Positions 1 to 6,509 of a stretch of DNA of 64,000 bases are shown one piece after another. This DNA comes from Pseudomonas sp. PSB18 (GTDB taxonomy: Bacteria; Pseudomonadota; Gammaproteobacteria; Pseudomonadales; Pseudomonadaceae), in the NCBI RefSeq assembly GCF_014596565.1, contig NZ_NOIN01000006.1, positions 248,001 to 312,000 of the forward strand, given 5' to 3'. How positions within the stretch are numbered: position 1 is the first letter of the stretch; the number at the start of each line of letters is the position of its first letter. The position numbers and the translations under genes were made by a program. The notes below the pieces were generated by a model. The model saw only the letters and a program-made list of their open reading frames with translations. It had not been told where the DNA came from and did not search any database.

Positions 1-539
1 GGCGACAACACATTGACCCGGATACCGGTGCCCTTCAGGTCTTCCGCCCAAGTCCGCGCCAGGTTGCGCACTGCCGCCTTGCTTGCGCTGTAGACGCTGA
101 ATGCCGGAGCGCCCGTGGTACCGGCGCTCGATCCGGTCAGGATGATCGAACCGCCCTGCCCCATCAGCGGCAACGCCTTCTGGACCGTGAAGATCAAGCC
201 CTTTACGTTGGTCTCGAAGGTTTCGTCAATGTGCTCGGCGGTGATCTTGCCGAGCGCAAGCGGGCTTCCCGCCCCGGCATTGGCGAAGACAATGTCGAGG
301 GTTCCGCGCTCGGCCTTTACCACCGCGTAGAGCCGATCGAGGTCGTCCGGATCGGATACCGAGCCCTGCACCGCGCGAGCATTGGACCCGAGGTCAGCCA
401 TCGCGGCGTCGAGCGCTTCCTGGCGGCGACCGAAAATGAAGACGAAGGCACCTTCCTCGATGAAACGCTTCGCTGCGGCGAGGCCGATACCGGTAGCGCC
501 ACCGGTGATCACTGCGGTCTTTCCATTCAGTCTGGTCAT
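1..539 (-). CDS. SDR-family oxidoreductase (partial, runs off left edge)
   Basis: This is a short-chain dehydrogenase/reductase, probably NAD(P)-dependent, of unknown substrate. About 179 N-terminal residues are visible. They include the Rossmann glycine motif TGGATGIG near residue 12, NAGAG (the NAG motif), an SS catalytic-serine segment and YSASKAA, which carries the catalytic Tyr and Lys. The C-terminus lies outside the window. The start is MTRLNGK. The gene is divergent from an HxlR regulator 84 bp away, a common arrangement in which the regulator controls a redox enzyme that answers to electrophile or quinone stress. That regulatory link is inferred from position only. Confidence 0.9.
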   Translation of the reverse strand, partial: MTRLNGKTAVITGGATGIGLAAAKRFIEEGAFVFIFGRRQEALDAAMADLGSNARAVQGSVSDPDDLDRLYAVVKAERGTLDIVFANAGAGSPLALGKITAEHIDETFETNVKGLIFTVQKALPLMGQGGSIILTGSSAGTTGAPAFSVYSASKAAVRNLARTWAEDLKGTGIRVNVLS

Positions 540-645
540 GATGTGCATCCTTCGTTGGTTGTACCCAAGCAGGAAATTGCTTGCTTGAGACGAGGATGCA
601 GCGCTGATAACCTAAGGACAAGTATGCACCTTTTGGTAAGTATGA
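540..645. promoter_or_regulatory. Divergent promoter region with candidate HxlR operator
   Basis: The short gap between the SDR gene and the HxlR gene must hold both promoters. Near the regulator start there is an imperfect inverted repeat, TATGCACC-TTTT-GGTAAGTA (about 623-642), and the heptamer AAGTATG occurs twice, 18 bp apart. HxlR proteins bind short inverted repeats beside their own genes, so this is a plausible autoregulatory site. No experiment or alignment supports it here. If it is the operator, it overlaps the chosen ATG. Confidence 0.35.
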
Positions 646-1034
646 AAAAAATGACGAAGATAACTGAAATCTGCGACAGCGGTTGCGGGCTCAACGCCAC
701 GCTACGCATCATCTCGGGCAAGTGGAAACCGCTGGTCATATTTTTCCTGCGCGGCGGCCCGAAACGCTATGGCGAGCTCAAGCGTTTGATCCCTGGCGTC
801 AGCGACAAGGTCCTGATCCAGCAGTTGAAGGATCTGGAAGCCGATCAGGTGCTTGCACGGACCGACTACAAGGAAGTGCCCCCGCGCGTGGACTACACGC
901 TGACGCCCCTCGGCCATAGTCTGGCTGATGCGATCATCCCGCTGTGCACCTGGGGAAACGAGAACGCGACGCAAATGGCAAGCATCTTCGCTGAGCGCGA
1001 CGCTTTGCCTGGGGGAATGCAGGCGAATCGCTGA
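624..1034 (+). CDS. HxlR-family winged-helix transcriptional regulator
   Basis: This 136-residue protein has the HxlR pattern: an N-terminal cysteine segment (CDSGCGLNATLRIISGKW), a winged-helix core with RYGELKRLIPGVSDKVLIQQLKDLE, and a wing segment PPRVDYTLTPLG. HxlR proteins bind DNA as dimers, and several sense electrophiles or quinones through the N-terminal cysteine. The frame stays open far upstream over the SDR gene. The start is placed at ATG 624 because AAGGA lies about six bases before it; ATG 642 and ATG 651 in the same frame are alternatives with weaker ribosome-binding sites. It is divergent from the SDR gene, its likely target. Confidence 0.85.
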   Translation: MHLLVSMKKMTKITEICDSGCGLNATLRIISGKWKPLVIFFLRGGPKRYGELKRLIPGVSDKVLIQQLKDLEADQVLARTDYKEVPPRVDYTLTPLGHSLADAIIPLCTWGNENATQMASIFAERDALPGGMQANR

Positions 1035-1147
1035 GAGGGACGATTTTGCGCAGGGGCTTAGCTAAACCCGGTCCAGCGCTGGGCTTCTTGGCAAGCGCAT
1101 TGCTTTGTTATCGTGGCGCCCTCGTATCGCAATGGAAGCAATGAAGA

Positions 1148-1474
1148 ATGGATTCATGGAAGACTTTGGCGGCCATTATGATGGTATCGATCAGCGCGGA
1201 CGCGATGGCGTGGTATGTCGAGAATCCCATCGAGCGAGCGCTGACAGCCACGACCCTGTTCCCAACGCTGGTGCTAGGAGCAACCACGGCCTTTACGGTC
1301 AACGGACCTTCAATAATGAAAAAAGCAAAGAACGATGCGCTGACTTTCATTGGTTCCGATGGACAGATCCGCGGCGCCCAGTTTGAACAGGCATCTCGGT
1401 ACTATCGCTCGAACTACAATTCTCCCCTCATGTCCGACATGCAGTTGGCTCAGGCGATCGCTACTTCATTCTGA
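1148..1474 (+). CDS. DUF2388-family small exported protein
   Basis: This is a 108-residue protein of unknown function. The N-terminal 22 residues look like a signal peptide ending near ADAMA. The C-terminal half has the DUF2388 pattern, KAKNDALTFIGSDGQIRGAQ, followed by a D-x-QLAQAIA stretch. DUF2388 proteins are small, presumably periplasmic, and mostly found in Pseudomonas, often in several paralogues per genome. No clear operon partner is visible. The start at 1148 has only a weak purine-rich site upstream, so the exact start is uncertain. Confidence 0.75.
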   Translation: MDSWKTLAAIMMVSISADAMAWYVENPIERALTATTLFPTLVLGATTAFTVNGPSIMKKAKNDALTFIGSDGQIRGAQFEQASRYYRSNYNSPLMSDMQLAQAIATSF

Positions 1475-1773
1475 GGTAGGCCTTCATTACGGCGACAAAG
1501 AAGGTATCAGCAACCGACTCCCGGGGCCGGTGTTGAGATCTTGAAGAGGAAAATCGAGGGACCTATGGCGCCCTGCCCCAATCAACTTGTTCATATATGC
1601 TCCCCACAGCTGTTGTAATACCCCGTTGGCGTAGCCTGCAAGGCCCGCGATGCCGGAACAGTCGCAGCAGTTATAGGCATGTCGGTAATGATCCAAAAAG
1701 ATCAGCCGTCTATCTGTCTTGGCCCATGCAAGTGACGTAAACTCCGCGTCTCAAAATCAGGACAGCGTGCGTC
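1475..1773. other. Intergenic, 299 bp, no convincing gene
   Basis: I see no promoter or terminator that I would defend. A minus-strand frame at 1487-1696 (LDHYRHAYNC... then GAYMNKLIGAG) is the only composed-looking stretch. It may be a fragment of a larger lost protein, but it lacks a start and a ribosome-binding site. The right end should hold the promoter of the MBOAT gene. Confidence 0.4.
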
Positions 1774-3273
1774 ATGCTTTTCACTTCGTTCGAATTCATA
1801 TTCGCGTTCCTACCGGTTGCATTTCTGGGTTTTTTTCTGCTCGCACGCTTCTGGGGACGAGAAGCTGCGGCGATATGGTTGGCAGCGGCATCTTTGTTTT
1901 TCTACGGATGGTGGAGTACGACCTATATCGCTCTCTTGCTATCTTCCATCCTGTTTAACTACTGCATTGGGTATCTGATCTGCAAAAATCAGGAAGCAAA
2001 CATACACGTAGCCAAAACAGCCTTATACGTGGGAATAGTCAGCAACCTGGCCTTGCTTTGTTACTACAAGTACACAAATTTTTTCCTTGGAGAAATCAGC
2101 AGGCTCACAGGCGTCCATATCCCCTCCTTGAGTTTGATCCTGCCGTTAGGCATTTCTTTCTTCACATTTACACAAATTGCTTTTTTGGTAGACACATGGA
2201 AAGGCAAGGCGAAAGAATACAACTTCTCGCATTACATACTATTTGTAACTTGGTTCCCCCACTTGATAGCCGGTCCGATTCTGCATCACGGACAAATGAT
2301 GCCCCAATTCAAAGACCCGGCAATTTATAAACCCAGCTCCAGAAACATAGCAATAGGGATCGCCTTATTCGCCGTAGGCCTTGGAAAGAAACTTTTACTT
2401 GCAGACCCGATTAGCACCTATGCGGATCCACTATTCCACGCAGCGGCTACTGGACAGGCGATCGGAACAATGGTCGCGTGGGCAGGCGCAGTGGCGTACA
2501 CCCTGCAAATTTATTTCGACTTCTCTGGCTACTCCGACATGGCTGTGGGGCTTTCCTTGCTTTTCGGGATACGCTTACCCATAAACTTTAACTCGCCATA
2601 CAAAGCCACGAACATAATTGAGTTCTGGCGTCGCTGGCATATGACGCTATCTCAGTTCTTGAGAGACTACCTTTACATCCCATTAGGTGGAAATCGTAAA
2701 GGTGAAATTCGGCGCCTCGTGAATTTGTCGCTTACTATGCTACTCGGTGGTCTATGGCACGGCGCGAGTTGGACTTTTATCATTTGGGGCGGGCTCCATG
2801 GCGCATACCTGTGTGTTAACCATATCTTCCAAAAACTGCCTCGCTCATACTTATCGGGGTTGATTCCTCGCTTCGCAACCAATGCGATTTGCGTGGCAAT
2901 GACATTCGCTGCTGTCATTTTCGCGTGGGTTTTCTTTCGCGCGGAAAACGTCCATTCTGCCATCGCGATAGCTCATGCGATGCTAGGTTCTGAACAAGCT
3001 GTCTCCTGGGATTCTATTTTCAAAAATCTCAGCTTTATCACCTATGTAAGCTATATCCTCGCGTCGATGTTTATCATTTGGGCGCTACCTAATATCTATG
3101 AGGTCATTGATCTGTTAGAAAATCGAGTTGCCGTTAACGATCAAGAAGGCCAGAGAATAAGCTCCACAGTATGCGTAGCTGCGGCGATGACCTGCGTGGC
3201 AATTGTGGTGACCAGCCTGCTTTCAACGTTTGGAAGCAACATCATCAGCCCTTTCCTGTATTTTCAATTTTGA
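1774..3273 (+). CDS. MBOAT-family O-acyltransferase, AlgI-like
   Basis: This 499-residue polytopic membrane protein belongs to the MBOAT family and resembles AlgI, which moves acetyl groups across the inner membrane for polysaccharide O-acetylation. It shows many hydrophobic segments, the YFDFSGYSDMAVG signature near residue 250, NFNSPYKATNIIEFWRRWHMTLSQ, and the LWHGASWTFIIWGGLHG segment carrying the catalytic histidine. AGGACA precedes the ATG. Base composition is clearly more AT-rich than the core genes, which suggests transfer. An SGNH-like protein follows two bases later. The pair looks like a stand-alone acetylation module; the target glycan is not shown by the sequence. Confidence 0.9.
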   Translation: MLFTSFEFIFAFLPVAFLGFFLLARFWGREAAAIWLAAASLFFYGWWSTTYIALLLSSILFNYCIGYLICKNQEANIHVAKTALYVGIVSNLALLCYYKYTNFFLGEISRLTGVHIPSLSLILPLGISFFTFTQIAFLVDTWKGKAKEYNFSHYILFVTWFPHLIAGPILHHGQMMPQFKDPAIYKPSSRNIAIGIALFAVGLGKKLLLADPISTYADPLFHAAATGQAIGTMVAWAGAVAYTLQIYFDFSGYSDMAVGLSLLFGIRLPINFNSPYKATNIIEFWRRWHMTLSQFLRDYLYIPLGGNRKGEIRRLVNLSLTMLLGGLWHGASWTFIIWGGLHGAYLCVNHIFQKLPRSYLSGLIPRFATNAICVAMTFAAVIFAWVFFRAENVHSAIAIAHAMLGSEQAVSWDSIFKNLSFITYVSYILASMFIIWALPNIYEVIDLLENRVAVNDQEGQRISSTVCVAAAMTCVAIVVTSLLSTFGSNIISPFLYFQF

Positions 3274-3275
3274 CT

Positions 3276-4316
3276 ATGAACTTGTATAGAAAATTCGTCT
3301 TGACAGCAGCCTTAAGCCTGGCTGCTTGCGTAGTGGCTTATATTGCACTTTTCTTTTACCAGTTCGGAGCTCCAATCGCATCGGGTTATGACGCCGCCAA
3401 CTGGATAACTTATAAAGAGCTTGTAGGCAATAACACTGAAGGTAAACGCCTGTTGCTGTTTGGAGATTCAAGCACGGTCTTCGGAGTCAATAGCAAAACC
3501 CTGTCAGAAAAGCTCGGCGTCCCTGTTGCCAACCTGGCATTGCATGGAGCATTGCCATTAGACGCCATCACGGAATCAGCCATCAAAAATTCTCGCGCAG
3601 GCGATACTGTCGTCCTGGCACCTGTGTGGATATATTATCTCAATGATTACAGAGTCCCCAAAGATTGGATTCTGCGAGAAATGGTTGCATGGTATAGCGA
3701 TTATTTCTATGGCCTTCCTTTAAAAACAAAATTGAAATATATTTCGGCAGTGGATGTCAAAACGCTTTCCGTGAATGTGGATGCAAAATTTCGCAGAGTC
3801 GCCATACTGCAAGAATTTCCAAACCGCAGGGCGCTCACAGCCCAAGAAGTTAAAGATCAACACGCTAAAATAGACTGGACCGTCCCGCAACCGTTTTCAT
3901 ACACATTCTTGAACATGAACGAGTATGGCGATATGCAAGGGGCATGTGGTAACCAGCCTGGCGCTACAATAGCCAGCGTTCAACTCGCTCTGGAACCTAA
4001 AGTAAACCCTCAAGTCTTGAAGCTTTTGAAACAAACCGCCCAGAGACTTAACGATAAAGGCGTGAATTTTTACATCATGCCGAGTGTCACAGTTGAGGAC
4101 GAACGCTCTGTGCAGCAGTGGTACCACCTAGCGCTGGGAAGTATCATGGACCAAATCAGAAAAGCGGGAATACCAGCCGTGGGTACGCCAGAGGACTTCT
4201 TCTTTCCAAAAACAAGCTTTTATGATACTTCTTTCCATATAAACTGCGAATCAACTCCAGAGCGCACATCAAGAATGTATAACATCCTAAAGGACGTCTT
4301 ACATAAAGACACATAA
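3276..4316 (+). CDS. Membrane-anchored SGNH-hydrolase-like protein, MBOAT partner
   Basis: This 346-residue protein begins with a single hydrophobic anchor (residues about 5-27) followed by a periplasmic domain. LLFGDSSTVFGVNS near residue 55 matches the SGNH block I serine motif (GDS), and the C-terminal YDTSFHIN resembles the Asp/His block. AlgJ/AlgX-like and DltD-like proteins of this kind pair with MBOAT proteins and pass acetyl groups to glycans outside the membrane. The start at ATG 3276 follows the MBOAT stop by two bases, so the genes are probably co-transcribed and translationally coupled. It shares the low GC of its neighbour. Acetyltransferase activity is an inference. Confidence 0.7.
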   Translation: MNLYRKFVLTAALSLAACVVAYIALFFYQFGAPIASGYDAANWITYKELVGNNTEGKRLLLFGDSSTVFGVNSKTLSEKLGVPVANLALHGALPLDAITESAIKNSRAGDTVVLAPVWIYYLNDYRVPKDWILREMVAWYSDYFYGLPLKTKLKYISAVDVKTLSVNVDAKFRRVAILQEFPNRRALTAQEVKDQHAKIDWTVPQPFSYTFLNMNEYGDMQGACGNQPGATIASVQLALEPKVNPQVLKLLKQTAQRLNDKGVNFYIMPSVTVEDERSVQQWYHLALGSIMDQIRKAGIPAVGTPEDFFFPKTSFYDTSFHINCESTPERTSRMYNILKDVLHKDT

Positions 4317-4964
4317 CCTTCAGTTTATCACTGTCTGTCAGGATCTTTCCGCGCTTGGTATGGGACTTCCAAGCAGCCGTCTTCGCATAACTCACGCATT
4401 TCGGCGCTGCCGGCATCGTGGTTGCGTAATAGCGTGTAGCGCCGCCGGTTGGCGCCGGACAGATACGACTGATTCGGATCGCCTTGTTCCAGCAACTGAA
4501 CCGCCAAGGCCTTTGGCACACATCGATGTAGCCTTCGCCCCCGCCAGTCAGGCCTGCCGCCGTTCTGCAGCTCCATATCTACACGGTTACGGAAAAATGC
4601 ATTGCCAGTCAGTGCTCGCTGAACGCGGCCTGGTTGGCTCTCGATATCCCCGCACTCTCGAGCAGGTTCCAGCCCGCATTCGCGACTACTTCGAACTGGT
4701 GTGACGGACCTTTTCACAAGCCCAATACTGACGAGCCGGGCGACGCGATCATCTGAACAACCAGCGCCACGACAGCCTGTCGTTAACTGCCCCATCCTCT
4801 CTATGGACAGCGCATTGGGTATGATCTGAGGCTAAGTCTCGGGCCGCGGATGAGCCCGGTTGCCTATAGGGCTACCCCTTCCGCCGAATGCCGGTTGAGC
4901 CCCGGCCAGATCACACCCCGAGGTGGACGAAACTGCGGCCTATAACCGCCTACCTGCATAAGGC
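4317..4964. other. Unrecognised, probably decayed DNA between acetylation pair and phage remnant
   Basis: No intact gene is recognised in this 650 bp. A minus-strand open frame at 4328-4795 (ending in ELCEDGCLEVPYQARKDPDRQ) reads in a protein-like way, but I do not recognise it and it has no convincing start. Together with the broken integrase downstream, the stretch looks like residue of a mobile element. Confidence 0.35.
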
Positions 4965-5066
4965 ATGAAACAGAGCAAAGTGAGCAAGCGAGACAACGCT
5001 CGGCTGGTGCTTCAGGTATGGCGACCCCGGCCACTGGATGCCGCCCCGCCGATCCCCACCGAATAA
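4965..5066 (+). CDS. Small unknown ORF in phage remnant (33 aa)
   Basis: This is a 33-residue basic peptide starting MKQSKVSKRDNARLV. It begins at ATG 4965 just after AAGG and ends at TAA 5064-5066, 15 bases before the next small ORF. It sits in the decayed phage segment and may be a small phage gene or a fragment of one. Function is unknown. Confidence 0.3.
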   Translation: MKQSKVSKRDNARLVLQVWRPRPLDAAPPIPTE

Positions 5067-5081
5067 TGCCATCCGGAGGCG

Positions 5082-5180
5082 ATGATGAGCGCAGCTTGGA
5101 AACTCAGCCAGGAGCGCCTCGACGCTCAGTTGCCTTCTCCAGTGAGCGAGAGCCCACTGGAGGAAGCTCGAGCGGAATAA
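5082..5180 (+). CDS. Small unknown phage-type ORF, possibly truncated by a stop (32 aa)
   Basis: GGAGG lies at a good distance before ATG 5082. The 32 residues start MMSAAWKLSQERLDAQ and stop at TAA 5178-5180. The same frame then continues open for about 20 further codons (IFNVVEQLVQFG...), so the stop may have shortened a longer protein. It lies directly before the integrase remnant, which fits a small prophage gene. Function is unknown. Confidence 0.35.
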   Translation: MMSAAWKLSQERLDAQLPSPVSESPLEEARAE

Positions 5181-5265
5181 ATCTTCAACGTCGTCGAGCA
5201 GCTTGTTCAGTTCGGCAGCGACGTTTTCGTTCTCGCGCGGCCGTAATCAGCCGATGCCGTGATGA

Positions 5266-5610
5266 CATCGCCTCCTTTATCTGGCCCATCGCCGGCCTGA
5301 TCGCAAGACACAGAAGCAGGCGCAGACAAAGGATCACTGGACCCAGGTCGAGGAGCGATATTTGACGCGTGCGTTCAAGGAAGCCAGGGAAGCGGCGAAC
5401 TGCTTCGCGGGATGGAAGGAAGAGCAAATGCCGGGTTTCCACGAAGTGCGAGTATCGGCGCGGCACCTATATCAGAAAGTCGGAAAGGACGGGCAGAAAA
5501 TCGCTGGGCACGCGAGCGAAACCATGACAAAAAACTACCAGCGGGACGATGCGGAAATCGTTTGGTCCGAGGCGATTCCGGACCTGAATATCAGTGAAAT
5601 CACCGGATAG
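5266..5610 (+). pseudogene. Tyrosine-recombinase (phage integrase) remnant, C-terminal part
   Basis: From about 5266 the frame reads as the C-terminal catalytic part of a phage tyrosine integrase. PGFHEVR carries the HxxR box, KIAGHASETMTKNYQRD carries the second His and the Tyr nucleophile, and the end is SEAIPDLNISEITG. The catalytic Arg I and the whole N-terminal domain are missing. The matching upstream coding sense appears to jump frame around 5250-5280, so frameshifts or deletions have broken it. It points toward tRNA-Pro(GGG), whose nearest (3') end is about 90 bp beyond its stop, the classic position for an integrase next to its attachment site. Confidence 0.75.
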
Positions 5611-5644
5611 TTTTACGCGAGTTTTGCGCGATTTTTACGCAGGC

Positions 5645-5673
5645 ACAAAAAAGCCGATCCAGCTGATCGGCTT
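5645..5673 (-). terminator. Rho-independent terminator of tRNA-Pro
   Basis: The stem AAGCCGATC/GATCGGCTT closes a short loop and on the minus strand is followed by a run of T. It lies just downstream of the tRNA-Pro gene. Confidence 0.75.
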
Positions 5674-5699
5674 AAGTGTCTGATTTTACTCAGGAATAA

Positions 5700-5776
5700 T
5701 GGTCGGGACGGAGTGATTCGAACACTCGACCCCTAGCACCCCATGCTAGTGCGCTACCGGACTGCGCTACGCCCCG
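5700..5776 (-). tRNA. tRNA-Pro (anticodon GGG)
   Basis: This is a 77-nt cloverleaf with an encoded CCA. The acceptor stem is CGGGGCG paired with CGTCCCG (one G-T). The anticodon stem is CTAGC/GCTAG around loop ATGGGGT, giving anticodon GGG, which reads CCC/CCU proline codons. The T-arm contains GTTCGAATC. The broken integrase on its 3' side suggests that the tRNA 3' end served as an attachment site for a lost element. I found no second copy of the tRNA end in the window. Confidence 0.95.
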
Positions 5777-5866
5777 ACTAGGCGTGAATCTTGTTCCGCT
5801 TCTCAGCGGAACGCTCAGGAATATAACGCAAGCTTTTGAAAACTGGAAGTATTTAAAAGCAGAATT

Positions 5867-6223
5867 TTATTTCTTGAGCACCACCAGTACATCTTCAAGC
5901 TCGGCGATCATCTGGCGGATCATCTGTTTGTACTGGGTGGTATCGTCTTTGGCCTCGTCACCGGAGAGGCGCAGGCGCGCGCCGCCGATGGTGAAGCCCT
6001 GGTCGTACAGCAGCGCGCGGATCTGCCGGATCATCAACACGTCTTGTCGTTGATAGTACCGGCGGTTTCCGCGGCGCTTGACCGGGTTGAGTTGAGGAAA
6101 CTCCTGCTCCCAATAGCGCAGCACGTGTGGTTTTACCGCACACAGCTCGCTGACTTCACCAATGGTGAAGTAGCGTTTGCCCGGGATGACGGGTAGCTCG
6201 TCGTTATGACTTGGTTCCAGCAT
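5867..6223 (-). CDS. MerR-family transcriptional regulator
   Basis: This 118-residue regulator has the MerR helix-turn-helix near the N-terminus (YFTIGEVSELCAVKPHVLRYWEQEFP) and the wing RRGNRRYYQRQDV, followed by a short coiled-coil dimerisation helix and no evident ligand domain. The start is placed at ATG 6223 (MLEPSHND); an in-frame TTG lies three codons upstream. The start overlaps the end of ihfA by 20 bases, so the gene is probably read from the pheST-ihfA operon. This MerR gene after ihfA and before tRNA-Pro is conserved gene order in Pseudomonas. Its target is unknown. Confidence 0.9.
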   Translation of the reverse strand: MLEPSHNDELPVIPGKRYFTIGEVSELCAVKPHVLRYWEQEFPQLNPVKRRGNRRYYQRQDVLMIRQIRALLYDQGFTIGGARLRLSGDEAKDDTTQYKQMIRQMIAELEDVLVVLKK

Positions 6224-6506
6224 AAGCCTCAACTCGGGCCTTCAACTTCTGCCCTGGACGAAAGGTGACCACACGGCGAGCCGTGATCGGGATTTCTTCT
6301 CCCGTTTTCGGATTGCGGCCAGGCCGCTGGCGTTTGTCCCGAAGGTCGAAATTGCCGAAACCGGACAATTTGACCTGTTCGTTGTCTTCGAGAGCGTGCC
6401 TGATTTCTTCGAAAAACAGTTCGACCAGTTCTTTGGCCTCCCGTTTATTCAGGCCCAGCTCCTCATACAGACGTTCCGCCATCTCAGCTTTCGTCAGAGC
6501 CCCCAT
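6204..6506 (-). CDS. ihfA: Integration host factor subunit alpha
   Basis: This 100-residue protein is the alpha subunit of IHF, the nucleoid protein that bends DNA sharply as a heterodimer with IhfB. It helps sigma-54 promoters, recombination and replication. MGALTKAEMAERLYEELGLNKREAKELVE and the DNA-binding arm with GRNPKTGEEIPITARRVV are typical, and the length is standard. It lies three bases after pheT, the usual gammaproteobacterial arrangement, which ties its expression to the translation operon. Confidence 0.98.
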   Translation of the reverse strand: MGALTKAEMAERLYEELGLNKREAKELVELFFEEIRHALEDNEQVKLSGFGNFDLRDKRQRPGRNPKTGEEIPITARRVVTFRPGQKLKARVEAYAGTKS

Positions 6507-6509
6507 ACG

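Noticed and set aside
1487..1696. Minus-strand frame with LDHYRHAYN and GAYMNKLIGAG, at first reminiscent of a toxin C-terminal fragment
   Set aside because: No start codon with a ribosome site, no catalytic motif I can name and no partner immunity gene; kept only as a remark in the gap entry.
4328..4795. Minus-strand 155-codon frame as a real gene
   Set aside because: Part of it reads well, but there is no supported start, no recognised family and the surroundings are decayed; reported only as unrecognised DNA.
1..5700. A second copy of the tRNA-Pro 3' end that would mark the far end of the island
   Set aside because: I scanned by eye for the T-arm and acceptor sequence and found none; the partner site may lie left of the window or be lost.
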